Positions 1 through 12,368 of a DNA stretch of 64,000 nt are shown piece by piece. The notes under the pieces are model-generated. The model was given only the letters and a program-made list of their open reading frames with translations. It was not told the origin of the DNA and made no database searches. The stretch covers positions 18,016,264 through 18,080,263 of the forward strand of contig CM077828.1 in assembly GCA_039720395.1 (NCBI GenBank), given 5' to 3'. The stretch comes from Liquidambar formosana (taxonomy: Eukaryota > Streptophyta > Magnoliopsida > Saxifragales > Altingiaceae). Position numbers and translations under genes: made by a program. Positions within the stretch are counted from its first letter, which is position 1. Each line of letters starts with the position of its first letter.

Positions 1-119
1 ATGATAGATGGCCCTTAATGTATATTGGCTTTCCTCTTTTCTTTTTTCGTTTTTCCTTGCACATGATATGTATAAAAAATATTGTCACATTTCATCTAAA
101 CTAGCTGCAAAAACATTTT

Positions 120-270
120 AGTGATTAAGTTGTTTTGTCAGTTTAGTGAGGACCTTGTCTACTCCAGCATGCGTGGCATGATTAATTTGAACTAACCACA
201 CGCTCGAAGAGTAATAATTGCAAAGGAGCAAAAGACGGTGACAATTTAACCATTTACATGCCCATGTCGG
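120..270. repeat. Dispersed repeat, copy 1 (related to 5355-5545)
   Basis: This stretch and 5355-5545 share an ordered set of similar blocks, including CAGCATG-x-GTGG, ATTTGAACT and GAGCAAAAG. They look like diverged copies of one repeat. No coding function recognised. Confidence 0.4.
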
Positions 271-388
271 GTAGGAGGGGGTTTTAGGAGTTGTATATAT
301 ATACATGTATAAGCAAGGGCCTAGTTGCTAGTTTTTCGTCTTTTGATTTGAGCTGTCTAATGATTTTATTAACGAATTGAATCACACC

Positions 389-669
389 CAAGGGCAAAGT
401 TAGGAAACTACTTCAGGTAAGGGAACTTTTTGCAATTTATTACGTTTTAGTGATCACTTTTTAACTTAATATCATATAAAGGATTTTTTTGTCAAATTAT
501 TACAAATAGACTGTATATATACTTTAAAATGACTACTAATTTCTTTGAATTGGTATTAAGTTTGGAAATGATCATCAAAAGAGCAAAATATTAAGATTTT
601 TTTTTTTTTTTTTTGAAATTTTCAGGTGGGGCAAACGCCCCACCTCTTACCACACTGGCTATGCCCTTG
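389..669. mobile_element. hAT-type MITE, 281 bp, with perfect 8-bp target duplication
   Basis: The ends are CAAGGGCAAAGTTAG and, inverted, CAAGGGCATAGCCAG. ATCACACC flanks the element on both sides (381-388 and 670-677), a perfect 8-bp target-site duplication as made by hAT transposases. The interior is AT-rich with a long T run and no coding capacity. Non-autonomous. Confidence 0.85.
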
Positions 670-677
670 ATCACACC

Positions 678-3600
678 AGCACGATGATAGTTAATTTTTT
701 TTCAAATCATCACCAAATTAAGATCCTTTCATATATATATAACATCTATTAATTCAGTCATCCCGAGCTGTGTGGTCCTATGAGTTCCTCCCTTCCCTAT
801 CTTGTTAGCCTTTAGCAACAAAAAGGATCACCATGCATAGTCCGCGGTCTACCTAGTTCGTGGCCTTGTCTAGCACCCTTTGGTTTTACTTTTTGGTAAC
901 TAGTCTAGGTAGTTTTGGTATCCTATCACATTTGGGGTTCTCCAACCTACACCCTAAGTCCCAATGGACCCTAACATATAGACCTTGGCTAGATTGGGAA
1001 ATTGAAACCAACTTGCATGATGTAAAGATAAAAGAATTGTTTTAACTTTTTAAATATTAAGTGACCTCAATGTAGTCTATAGGAAATGCATGTACGACTA
1101 GAAGTATATTTAGGTGAGGATCCATGTGATGCACACGTGGTTGTTAAGTGTAGAGTGAAAGAACTCCTCAAGAGAGAGACGTGCTTGGGAGAAAAATCCG
1201 TATTCCATTTGGCCCATATGTAAATAAATAAAATATTTTTTATAAGGGTAAAATACAGAAAACCATCCTCAAATTTTTATAGCACCGTGTTGTGCATAAT
1301 TATACTATTGATGTGTTGTCAACCATGCGATCGTATACTTACAGTACCAAATCCTTTCACTTTGTAAATCGTCATTAATTGTAGACAATTTTACGGACAT
1401 TATCTACGTAGACGATGAAATCAAAAGTTCTATTACTAATATTCAGCAAATAAAAATTAAATGTATTTAAATCAGTAAAAATATGGAAGGGTGAAATGAT
1501 AAATGGTTGCCTCACAGATGAAGATGTTGGACCCTAGGTTGGTGGGTGAATTGATGGATCAATACTCTTAAAAAGAGTGGGACATGAATCTGATTAATTT
1601 TCTTCTTCCACATGAGACAAAAGTTCTTTGTCAGATTCCTTCGAGCTAGAAACTGAATTCTTAGAAGCAGATTAATACATATAGATAAGAAGTGCCTAGC
1701 TATCATTTGGCATTGGACAAATGAAGGTCATCTTCTTCTTGGGGTGGAGGGTGGAGTGGGATGTGGGCTCTAGCTTCAATCAATACGAATCATTAGGGGT
1801 CTAATTTGAAAGCAAAACACGCATCCCAACAAAAATTAAGCTTTTTGTGTGGATGGCTTAGAATAATCTCCCAATGAGATCTATAGAGTCAAGTTGCGAG
1901 GTATGTGGGGTGGCTGCTACAACAAAAGTTATCCATAATTCCAAATATTAGAATTGTTAAAACACAATCGAAAATAATATTACTCCTGACTGTTTGAACC
2001 CCAGAAAATAAAAATAAAAATAAAAATAAATAAATACAATAGCCTTGTTTTAAATTGCATGCTATGAGTTTGATGTCTCACTCTTACTTGGGGATAGCCA
2101 ATAGGCAATAGCCCCTATTAACAGAACCCCAAAAATAAAATAAAATAAATGGGGGGTCTTTTTTTTTTTCTTTTTTTTTTTTTTTTCCTTTCTTTTGGGT
2201 TGGGCCATGGCCTTACAGCCTACAAACCCACATATTCAAAAATCCCTTGTGGCAAACCACTTGGGCACTTGAAGTCTTGAACCAACCTAGCTTTGCAAAG
2301 CTTGATATCACTAGGTCTGTCAATCAGGGAACCCTAACCTCAAAGAACCAAGTATAAAACCACTATAAAAACAAGGATACTTGATGTCTAGTAAAAGACT
2401 AACCAAATAGATTGAAACTTTCTCCAACATTATAAGCACACTCATGCATGACAAGGTTTTGGACACTTGACATTTTGCCAATACCAACATAGTTAGGAGC
2501 TTGACAACAACAACCCAAAAAACAAGAAGAAAAACCCCCCAAGCCACATCTTTCTGCATCAATTATGATCCGCTGCACAAAAACTAGTGGCAACATACCA
2601 GCATGTAACCACTAATTTCTGCTGCAGAAAACCCCAAACTACCTCTTTCTGTATCCATGCCTCGCTGCCCAAAAACTAACAGCAAGAAACCAACATATAC
2701 CCTAGCCTCCATCAACCCAAATTTTTGCTACACAGAAAAGAGGCCTAATAGAGGTTTGTGGGAAAATTGAGGGGCAAGTACTGCGCGCCATGCAAGGCGT
2801 GGGATATTAGTGATCTCCTTTGAAACTCTGTAAGCATGCCATTGCATGCATTGTTTATATGAGGGCCAACTTGAAGCAAGTAATGTGATTCTTATTTTAC
2901 AAGGGATACAAATTCAAATCCTCCGTAGGTTTTTTTTTTTCTTTTTTTATTTTTATTTTTCGTAGGGATCTTGTAAGGTTTTTCATGGCTATCGAATATT
3001 TGATATGTAAATGAAAATATAAAAATGAAGAACTCTCAGTTCATCAAAACTTGTAGGGCATGAAAAGCGCTATAAGAAAAGGGAAATGATGGCATGACAG
3101 ATTGTCATTGTTAAACAGTCAAATCATGGCCATAAAAAATTATAAACCTTGAATTTTTTAAAAGTGAATTAATATCCATTTGTGTCCATGATTTGGTTAA
3201 AAGCAATGATAGTTTGTCATGCTAGCTAGCAAAACCCATAAGAAAAAGCCTATGGAGCATCAAAGGCAGATATATCATATCAGGGCCCATGATGGCATGA
3301 TACTAGCACCTTTCACCCAATCCATGACCAGATCATGTGGGCTGGCCCATCTTTGTTCAGTATGACCATTTGGGTAGACCCAACAAGATTAGAAGGGAAG
3401 CTGCATCATGACCCTACAGCTAGGAGCCCAAGGAACAAAAAGGAAGAAGACCCATCACTGTGAGATGCTGCAAATGCTTGACATATGAATTGCTCTATCT
3501 TGTTATCTGGTTCCACATAACTTTTGGGTGGAACTCATGGGAATTGCATAAAAAACTTTGTGTTGGGTGAATGAACGAATATGTTTCAATAATATCAGTC

Positions 3601-4300
3601 AAACATCACTTTAACTATGGGTCCACCTTAGACCTCATGGGTGGTCCAAATTATGAATTGCTGTAACTTCTAAGCAAAGTATTCTAGACAACGATGGAGT
3701 TCATATTCCTTTCGAATGGTTCTAAGTGATCAGTTTTTTCTACCACTAAAGAGAAAAATGTTGACCCTAAGGCTGGGTGAAAGTGAACTTTCATACATTT
3801 TTTGTGCGTTTAGTTAGTAGGAAATTACTAGGAATTTTGTGAGAAACATAAATAATTACCTATTATCTTTTTCCTATAACTTTCGCACAAAACACATCCT
3901 ACATTCATTTTTTTTTTTATTTAAATAATTTATAGGAGGAAGCATTACGGGAAAATGACACTTTATAATTTCCCACAACTTTTTTGTAAATCAAATGTAT
4001 GTGGGAAAATAATTTTCCTTCATTATCATTTACCTTTATTTTCATTTTTCTTTACTTTCCTGTACTTTCCTTACCCACTTCCTAATCTTGTGAATCAAGG
4101 GGAAAAAAAAAAATAAGGAATTGCATTTTATCTTGTCTAATTGTAATGGAAAATTCGAAAATTCGAAAAAGATGAATAATTTTCACCTGATATAATTTTA
4201 TATTTTGCTTTCATTTTCTTCCCTACTCTTTTTTTTTTTTTCTTTTCTTTCCTTGGTGGAATCTAGGAACCAAACAAAACGTTAATGTGTACAAATTGTT
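678..4300. other. Gene-poor AT-rich stretch
   Basis: No intact gene seen. It holds a fragment of the GATTTGGTG-ended repeat (about 1281-1353), a faint LINE zinc-knuckle remnant (about 1790-1950), long T runs near 2158-2190 and 2931-2960, and T-rich low-complexity DNA at 3910-4260. Open frames here are short and match nothing I know. Confidence 0.6.
1790..1950 (+). pseudogene. Possible LINE zinc-knuckle (zf-RVT) remnant
   Basis: A + strand frame reads KIKLFVWMA, stop, NNLPMRS and then SSCEVCGVAATT. This recalls the W-x-KIK-x-F-x-W...LPTR...CP-x-C pattern found near the C-terminus of plant LINE reverse transcriptases. It is short and carries a stop; weak support. Confidence 0.35.
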
Positions 4301-4303
4301 CTT

Positions 4304-4352
4304 GGGGGAATTATAGATTGGTCAGGCTACAAATAAATTTATACTACTATAT
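4304..4352 (+). mobile_element. Truncated end of the GGGGAATT MITE family
   Basis: GGGGGAATTATAGATTGGTC matches the terminus of better copies at 24430-24580 and 10298-10425, but the other end is missing. Confidence 0.55.
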
Positions 4353-4443
4353 TAAGCCAATTCTTACTGTCATTGGTTTGTCACGAAAATACGAAATAGC
4401 CCTTTCTTTTATCCTTATACTTTTATTTTGATTGCATAATTGT

Positions 4444-4595
4444 GAGGATAATCAAGTCAATGTAATATTAATAAACATAGTTAATGTTGCCATCCACTTC
4501 TACTTTTCTCTCTATTTATGAGGATAATCAAGTCAATATAATATTAATAAACATAGTTAATGTTGCCATCCACTTCTAATTTTCTCTCTATTTAA
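4444..4595. repeat. Tandem duplication, two copies of 76 bp
   Basis: Copies at 4444-4519 and 4520-4595 begin GAGGATAATCAAGTCAAT and are nearly identical (only a few substitutions), so the duplication is recent. No coding content. Confidence 0.9.
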
Positions 4596-5159
4596 CTTCC
4601 ACTACTTCTCTCTCCCACGTTTCTTTCTTTTTCCACAAATTATTCACTTTCTCTCCCTCTCACCCACGCACCACATTTCCCACATTTTCTCCTACTTTAT
4701 TTCCACGAGAATAAGAATTCTCTCCCTCGTTTCTTTTACGTAAAGTGATTGATATTTGCAACATACATTTTTAAAAATAAATTCTTTTTTTTTTTAATTA
4801 TAAAAATCCTACCACTTGATAATTGTATTATTTTTTCATTTAAAAAACAGGAGAGTCCAATGTACATCCACACACCTTGTGTGTACCCGATGACTAAGTG
4901 GTAATTATAATTGATACTGCCTTTTTCCTATTTTATTGGCATTTTTTCATTTTTTAGCTGTTCTAAAATTGTCCAATACCAAAAAAAAAAAATATAAAAA
5001 AAAATCAACGATTCTTCTTATTTGATTTCCTATAATATCCTTCTCATGGTTTTTTTTATCTTTTTCCAATGTTTTTATACACTTAGGGGCAAAATTGGAA
5101 TGTTATGATTTGAAAGCATTTAATAGATTTTTTTGTTTTTTTCTTTTTTTCAGATAATG

Positions 5160-5270
5160 GTCCAGTGACGCTTCTCCCCACATAGGAGGAAGGTCCTAGC
5201 TTCATGTCTCAGTATAGATATATATTGATATAATGAATTTCTTATCTATGTTATAAAAAAATAAAAAAAA
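5160..5270 (+). mobile_element. Candidate tRNA-derived SINE remnant
   Basis: AGGTCCTAGCTTCATGTCTC (about 5191-5210) resembles a pol III B box with flanks, and the copy ends in ATTTCTTATCTATGTTATAAAAA, a layout common to plant SINEs. The A box is degraded. Moderate support. Confidence 0.4.
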
Positions 5271-5354
5271 AATCTTTTTTTTTATTAATTGAACTGATGT
5301 GTCAAGAAATGATCATAGATATTTCTAGTTTTCATGCCAACCGAGAAGCAAAAT

Positions 5355-5545
5355 CATTTTTGGTGATAAGAGTTTTTGTTAGTTAAGCAACCTAGCCCAC
5401 TGCAGCATGGGGTGGTATCATTTGAACTGTCGGCACGGCTTGTAGGGTATTTGCAGAGGAGCAAAAGTTGGGCACGATTTGACCACAGCTCACCATGATC
5501 ACACCACTCCTCACCCACCAGATTGTGTGCCAATATACTAAAGGC
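5355..5545. repeat. Dispersed repeat, copy 2 (related to 120-270)
   Basis: Diverged relative of the block at 120-270, in the same orientation. It keeps the CAGCATGGGGTGG, CATTTGAACTG and GAGCAAAAG segments in order. Type of parent element unknown. Confidence 0.4.
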
Positions 5546-5699
5546 TTTCACACTCTACTCTTTCCATGATTTGTGGATCTTAAATCAATAAAATACCAAA
5601 GTTAGGCAAAAATAATTTCATATTGTTTTTGAGAAGACACAAAGTTGTGATGAACTGATGGGTAATGTGGGGCTTGATCCACAACGTAGGGCTTGTTTG

Positions 5700-5845
5700 A
5701 TAAGCGTCAAATTTAAGATTACAAATCTACCATCTTGAATTAGAATATTTAAAAAGTTTGAATCATTGCTATTAATGACTTTATAGGATCAATTCTTACA
5801 AATTTATGGAAATACCACTATTTTAAAATAAAAAAAATTCACTCT
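5700..5845 (-). repeat. Dispersed repeat related to 37128-37290, inverted
   Basis: The reverse complement reads TAGTGGTATTTCCATAAATT then GTAAGAATTGATCCTATAA, closely matching 37180-37290. Related but more diverged copies lie at 9733-9965 and 10018-10213. Likely a small DNA element; the ends were not resolved. Confidence 0.55.
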
Positions 5846-6709
5846 TATTTTTTGTAAGGAGAAATTGGCGATTAGTCCACTTTTTGGTAAAATATTGGCA
5901 ATTAATCAAGTAAAAGTTTTTCTAAGTCAATTAATTAAGGAGACTTGAACTTATTTATCAATTAGTCACACTTTTTTTTGAAATGTCAGGTTTACCCTTA
6001 TTATTACTAAGGGCACTCCCTTTGTTGTTATTAAGAGCACCCTATGTAACTAACCTAATCTTTTAGTATTATAATTTTTAAAAGCTTATAACTTATAATA
6101 TACATATCCATTTTTAAAAAAAATCATATTTTTGGAACCTACTCGTCGGCATCTTTGAAAAAAGATCCATATTGATTAAGTAATTATTAAAAAAAATTAA
6201 AACTGTAAAATTTTACTACTTGACGAATTAATAAATTTTATAGTGAAGTAGTAAAATTTTACTACTTTACGAAGTAAATTTTACAATGAAGTAGTAAAAT
6301 TTTACTACTTTACCAAGTCTTTTACAACCAGTAGATTGGATGAGACGGGAATGAGTCTGTTGGCTCTCAGTTCATCATCGATGTTAATGCCTACTTGTTC
6401 TACACCACTCATGTCGCCCTCTACAACCGTTTCATTGCCTAGGGGTGGAACCATGTGGTAGAACAAGGTTAACCTCACAACACCTTTGCTGTAGCTCCCT
6501 GATAACAGGTTGAAAATTGCTTTGAGTGCTAGAGATTTGGAATTGGAATTGCTTGGGTTGGAAAACCAACATAGACAGCAGCAATATTAGCAGCAATTGA
6601 TGGATGAGATATCTAGTCTCTCCTCCCCATCTTGCTGGAGCAAGAACTTCAACAGGATTGGAGAATTGAAGCCCACAAACCTTAATAATCATCGTTTACG
6701 ATCAGAAGC

Positions 6710-7170
6710 GAGTTGTGTGATCTCGGCAACTTTTGCTTCTTCTCTGTACCAAAAAATCTTAACCTCATCAACAATTCCACCTACCGCCTCTCCATCTCTA
6801 CCTCATATGCAACCATCTTCTCTACCTTCATCAATACTATCAAGCGTAAGAAGCCCTCCATTGTTACGCTTTTATCAATCTGGGCTGGAGAGGCCCAAAC
6901 AACTCAATCCGTCCTTACTCAAATACCAAACTCTACAGCTTTGTCTTTAATGGTGAGCAAAGCTTTTCATAGGAAATCTTTCGTCTAGTCTTCAATCAAA
7001 ATAGCTAGGCTTTATGGGTTTCAGGGGCTGGATTTATTGTGGGTTTAGCTTAGTACGGTATCCGACTTAATCAATTTGGGGTCTCTATTGGACGAGTGGT
7101 GAGCTGCTATCAATTCTGAGTCAAGAAAGAGGTAATCTGCTTCTCTTATGGCTGTTGGATAGGTGGAGAA
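6710..7170 (+). pseudogene. Class V (GH18) chitinase pseudogene fragment
   Basis: Translated pieces follow a plant class V chitinase in order: YRLSISTSYATIFSTFINTI, then KRKKPSIVTLLSIW, then SLMVSKAFHRKSF, then after a stop SSIKIARLYGFQGLDLLWV, and LGSLLDEW followed by AAINSESRK. In active enzymes the GH18 motif reads DxDxDWE; here the corresponding segment is LDLLWV, so the catalytic acid is lost. There are several in-frame stops and the region downstream of about 7170 no longer matches. The signal peptide and most of the barrel are absent. The neighbourhood is AT-rich with no related gene, so this is a stranded fragment. Family identification is from motif recall. Confidence 0.72.
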
Positions 7171-7179
7171 GAAGGGAAA

Positions 7180-8637
7180 AAGAAATGAAGGTGAGGGTAT
7201 TTTGGTCAGTAATGACTTAAATGTACTAAGTAAGTTAAAAAAATAGTTGGTTGATTATTTTCCAAATAAGTGTTATTTGGTGGACTGATGGCTAAATCCC
7301 CCTATTTGTAATGATGATCCTTTTTTTCCTGAATTTGTCAATTCAATGTAATAAATTTGTGCATTCAATATTACATAAATTTTATTGAATTGTTTAAATT
7401 CGAATTAGACACCCATGAATTTGAATTGTTTAAATTTTGTAACTACGTTTTGCTCTTTATTGTAGCGAGTTGCAGTGGCTCTAGGAATGTAGACAGAATT
7501 TTGTCAAACCTCATAAATATGGTGTTTTTTGTATGTTCTTATTCTTTGTATTGTTTCCTTTTCTTTTTTCTTTTATTTATTTATTTATTTATTTTTTAAA
7601 TTGTATCACATAGCTCTTGGCTTAAAGTAAATATCTCACAAGTTGCAAAAACAAAATTTCACCCATGAATAGATTGAAAGTGGTCATATTACAAGTAAAA
7701 ACATAAAGAAGGGGATACAAAAGATAGAGCAATTTTTTTTTTTTATTTTTTTTGGATTTTTCTTTCCATGAATTTTTTTGATAATTAATTTAGCAAAGTA
7801 TTGTTAGAGTTGACTTAATAGTATAGCAATTGAGGTGGTCACCTTAGGCTCCAGCTCATAAGGCCCTAATCCATTTATTAAAAAACCCCTATAAAAGGTC
7901 CCATTAAAATTTTTTGTGTAGGCCCCATTCAAAAAACTTCATTTAAAAATGAACGCTACTGGGTATCTTTTTAATCTAAAGTAGCGTTTGTATTAAACCC
8001 ATAACAGATTGTGAAGAGCATAATTGGCACAACTTAATAATGGAAAAACGGAAGGATTATGTATAATGTGAAATTAGCTAGTCTGTAATTAAACCGCGAT
8101 AAAAGTAGGCTTGTAATAATAATAAAGAAGGTGAGAATCAACTTTGATCAAGAAAATACTAGTTGATCCTGCAAAGGTAGAGCACAATAGAAAGAGCTTG
8201 AACAAAGTACCTATATGAATCATTTAGTCAAATTTAGAACAAAATCGAAGTTTCTGAGAAATTTCATGGAGCATTTATTAATGGACATCAAAACTAGGAA
8301 AAGGAAATAGACAAACATTTTCCAAGGACTTCCCCTCTGTTGGTAGTTACAATTTACAGCACCCGTCCAACACTCTTCACATTTCAAAGTACGAGGCATG
8401 TGCGAAATTGCAGACTGTGTAATGAGATTAAGCTCTTTCATGGCTAACCTTGTGGTGGAACTGGACACGAAAGTCGCTACCCATCTTCCCTACCAGACAA
8501 GGATTCTTCTTGTACTCCCTCATATAGGACTCCCATGATTCATTGCTGGTTGTTGATGAGGACCACTCACATGTTTCGTGAAGCTAATCAATGTGCTGAT
8601 TTTTTGGACAACAAACAAAGAAAGGGTCCACTCTTTA
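7180..8637. other. Gene-free AT-rich stretch
   Basis: Contains T-rich runs (about 7550-7600 and 7733-7770) and short chance open frames. No gene, RNA or well-bounded element recognised. Confidence 0.5.
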
Positions 8638-9060
8638 AATGCTCCTTCTGTCCCACAAAGGGATTTGGATTTGGTGATATTATAGTATTATGTTGTGCAT
8701 GATCGCACGGCTGGTACGTTGTCAACCATTCGATCATATATAGTGAATAGTGTATGATCGCATAGTATTGTTACAACACCAAATCTCTCCCCCAAAAAAG
8801 ATAGGTTATTTTTGCTAGTTTTTCCAGTCCCAAAATGTTTAACCATTTTGAAAAGTCAAACCATAAATTTTTGGAATTTTCCTATATTACCCTTTTGTTA
8901 TTTCAATAATTACTCTCAAAACAAAACCCAATACCAAGTAGGAGAGGGCAATTTTGGAAAGATAAAGTTTAATGATGACAAGTTGATATAATGATGTCTT
9001 TTCTTAAACTGTGTGTTTTGTCAAACTTGGCTTATCTTTGTAGGACAGAGAGGGTATTAA
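8638..9060. mobile_element. Diverged Stowaway-like MITE carrying a nested insertion
   Basis: The outer ends TGCTCCTTCTGTCCCACAAAG and, inverted, ACCCTCTCTGTCCTACAAAG form a Stowaway-like inverted repeat, followed by the internal shared blocks usual for the family. A second inverted-repeat element is inserted at 8668-8785. Confidence 0.55.
8668..8785. mobile_element. Nested small palindromic element with GATTTGGTG ends
   Basis: It begins GATTTGGTG and ends CACCAAATC, with extended inverted similarity inside (ATAGTATTATG against CATAGTATTGT) and the motif GTTGTCAACCATTCGATC. A related fragment at 1281-1353 shares GTTGTCAACCATGCGATC and ACCAAATCC. Confidence 0.6.
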
Positions 9061-9732
9061 ATTCGTGCCTCCTTTTACTGGAAATAATTATCTGTGAATA
9101 GAGAGATGAGTGTGCGGTGTCATTGGATGTCCAAGACACATTGCTCAATGCGCACACACACGCGTGTGTCTACCAGAGTCGTGTGATCTCGTCTAAGGAA
9201 AGTCCACACCTGAACATTTTTCACCATTGACAATATGCTAATTTGTCTCCCAAGAGTATGTTTGTGACATTGTTTGTTAATTATAGATCTTAATATGTTT
9301 CCAGCTAACCCAAAATTTGAAATTAAAAGTTGGTAAGAAAAGATTCGTTTGAATTCTATAGTCGAAAGTGGGCAAAAAATTTCTGATCACTAAGACATGA
9401 AGTTGGGGATGAACAATTTTAAAATACTCATATAATTTATTTTGAACTTTGATTTGTACGATACACAAATCCAACACTGTAGGTGTTTTGAGACCATATG
9501 TGACAAAAAAAAAAAAACAAAAGAGGACGTGAATGGCGCCCGACTTAATAATGGAATCAGACCTAACCGATTAAATCCCGGTCTAATGGGGTCACCATGT
9601 TGAGCCCATCTTTGCAAAAATAAATAAATAAGTATTTTAATTAATATAATAAGGGTTTTGTCTAGATAGCTCATGAAAATTGAGTTACTTCGATATGATC
9701 TGTTTATTTATTTTTTATACATAAATGTGGAT

Positions 9733-10213
9733 GTGAAATAGGGCAATTCAAGAAAATTATTGCCATCCTCACAAGTCAAATTCGTGACAATAGAAGTTTG
9801 AAAGATTGGTATTTCATAAATCTCTATAATTTTTTTTATTTGTCGCATCAATTATAGTGATGGATTCTAACTTTCTTCAATGACATCATAAGTCACACGA
9901 CGATTCGACAAAAGATAGTACTTTCTTTTTTTTATATTCCCTTCCCAAGAACCTAAAATAGACCTTAGCCTCCACTCGGATAAATACCACTTGACCATAA
10001 GGGCCTGTAGTGATATTGTGAAATAAGAAAATTCAAGAAAACTACTCCCATCCTCACAAGTCAAATTCATGATGATAAAAGATTAAGACATTGGTATTTC
10101 ATAAATCCCTATATTTTTTTTTTTATTTTCCCCATCAATTATGGTGATATATTCTAACGTCCTTCATTTCCATATTTTCCCTACCAAGAACCCAAAAATA
10201 GGACCTTCCTTTT
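9733..10213. repeat. Direct repeat, two copies about 285 bp apart
   Basis: Copies at about 9733-9965 and 10018-10213 share GTGAAATA, CATCCTCACAAGTCAAATTC, GGTATTTCATAAATC and CCAAGAACC in the same order. They represent either a local duplication or two adjacent insertions of one element. Confidence 0.65.
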
Positions 10214-10297
10214 CCATATTTGCCCTAACTTTATTTTAGCTCATTACAACACCTAGTGCGTGATACTAGATTTTTTTAGTTGCTAGCCCCACTAATA

Positions 10298-10425
10298 GGG
10301 GGAATTTTAGACTGGTCGGGTTACGAAAAAATAATTACAGTTCAATACAAATAACTACTAAATTCCTAATAAATGACTACTAACTGTAATTATCTTCCCA
10401 TAGCCAACCAAACTAAAATTCCCCC
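10298..10425. mobile_element. MITE of the GGGGAATT family, 128 bp
   Basis: Starts GGGGGAATTTTAGACTGGTC and ends in the inverted CCAAACTAAAATTCCCCC. The interior carries the family's TAATTAC...AATGACTACTAACTGTAAT core. No coding capacity. Confidence 0.8.
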
Positions 10426-11825
10426 TTTCTAATAAAAATAATTTCAAGACTCCACATAGGATAAGGATGCAATCATATCTCTAACATGATCTTTCTTTTA
10501 ATAATTACAAAAAACTAAATGTATTAAATCGTAATTCAATCCTGAACTTCAATCACAATCTTAGCTCATATTCATAGGGCCACTCAAAGCCAACCAAATG
10601 TAATCTAATGCCGATAAGAAATTCTAACCCCCTGCCTTGTCAAGTTAGGTCCCCAATTCTCACCTCATCGCCAAGAGGCCAATAAGGCCTACCTGCAATT
10701 TTCAATATTGCAATTCACAATCCCTTTCAGCTTTGATATGTGCTTGTCACCGTTTTGGGCTATCCCCCTAAAGTCCCGCAACTGGAACCTCTATGTGGTC
10801 AAAGGATGCTTTAAATGCAGGCCCACCTTTTTTGAAATTAAATGCCCACTTTGTATATGATGGGCTATGTTTTGCATCTTTGGCCCTCGGGACTAGACTT
10901 CTAGTGGTTCCCACCCTCCACTACTTGATCAATGGTTGGATTTTTCTTCTCTTTTTTTCCTTTTTTTTTTTTTTTCCTCTTTTTTCTTAAAAAAATTATT
11001 TTTTAATAAGCACGTGTCAAGAAATACAACATACAATTATTTATCATCAATTGGTTCCTGGGATTGGGACACTATTTGCCTTTACCCAACATAGATGAGT
11101 TCCTTCCCACCTTTATTCATTTTCTGTCACGTGTTATAAATATTTTAGAAAAAAATGAATTCAAAATTACAAACAAATAAATAAGCTAATATGAATGCGT
11201 GGACACACATTTATGTTAACATAAAAATGTAACGGTCAAATATGGATTTACAAAAATGTGTTCACAATTATGTAAATATGGGAATGCATATACATAATCA
11301 ATTCTCCTTCTTTATTTGAACAAGTGGTGAAATATAAGTGGAAGGAGAGGAGGAGTTCCTCCACCCAAGGGTGGAGGTAAGTATTTTCCTCTAGGATAAA
11401 GATGTACACCCAAATGTAATAATGGGTGGAGACAAATATTTTCCCTAAGATAAAGATGTACACCCAAACGTGATAATTAATGGATTGATTTTTTATGGGG
11501 GGGCCCCTTTTAAAACCAGGTTAGAAAATAGAATATATGATCATTTTATTGTCAATGATTGCTACAATAATTAAAGAAATTAATAGTATCTTCCTAGCCG
11601 AACTAATAGAAGAGAGGATTCTCTGTTCGAGTTCTTGAATTTGTATAGGCAACGAAAAGAGTTATGGACAACAAAAAAAAAAAAGAAAAAAAAAGGGGTT
11701 TAGAATTATAGATTGCTTTGGTGATAATTGACAAAGTGGTTATAGAGGGTGATGCTTGCACATGACTCGCTTTATCCAAGTGCCCAAGACAAAGTTATTG
11801 TCGGTGAAGGGCACTCGGTTAGCAC

Positions 11826-12150
11826 TAAGAGTCTAAGAGTGCGAATTGGTTCATGTAAAGCTAAGTGCAATATAAAACAAGAAGACAAAGAAGATAAAGC
11901 TGAATGTCCTCTGAGAACTTTAACCCAAGTGTAAGGTATGCGTGTGGATTTAGGGATTATGCACGACACCATGATGTGCACATCCCTACTAAGAGTAAGA
12001 ATGCGAATTGGTTCATGTAAAGCTGAGAGTAATGTAAAACAAGAAGACAAAGAAGATAAAGTTGAATGTCCCTCTAAGAACTTTAATCCAAGTGTAAGAT
12101 ATGTGTTTGGATTTAGGGTTATGCACATCACTATGATGTGCACATCCCTA
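11826..12150. repeat. Tandem duplication, two copies of about 162 bp
   Basis: Both copies contain GCGAATTGGTTCATGTAAAG (11841 and 12003), a block around AAGAAGACAAAGAAGATAAAG, and close with ATGATGTGCACATCCCTA. An open frame on each strand runs through most of it, but the translation is not recognised and looks like a by-product of the repeat. Confidence 0.85.
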
Positions 12151-12368
12151 TTACGTCAGATACGACATTCACACTGTCATCTTAAAATCATCAAGCACAT
12201 ATGACATTTATTAAACTAAAAAAACAATCATCACATATTCACGAGAAAAGCTTATATGTAACTATGATAGATTGATATGGTATTATTAGAGTAAAGTAAA
12301 ATTGTTACAGTATTTTTGATCTCATCATCCGAGTTTACTTTACTTTCATTGACTCCTGACACCATGCA

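Noticed and set aside
11748..12204. Two consecutive + strand ORFs as a two-part gene
   Set aside because: The frames mirror a 162-bp tandem duplication and match no protein I know.
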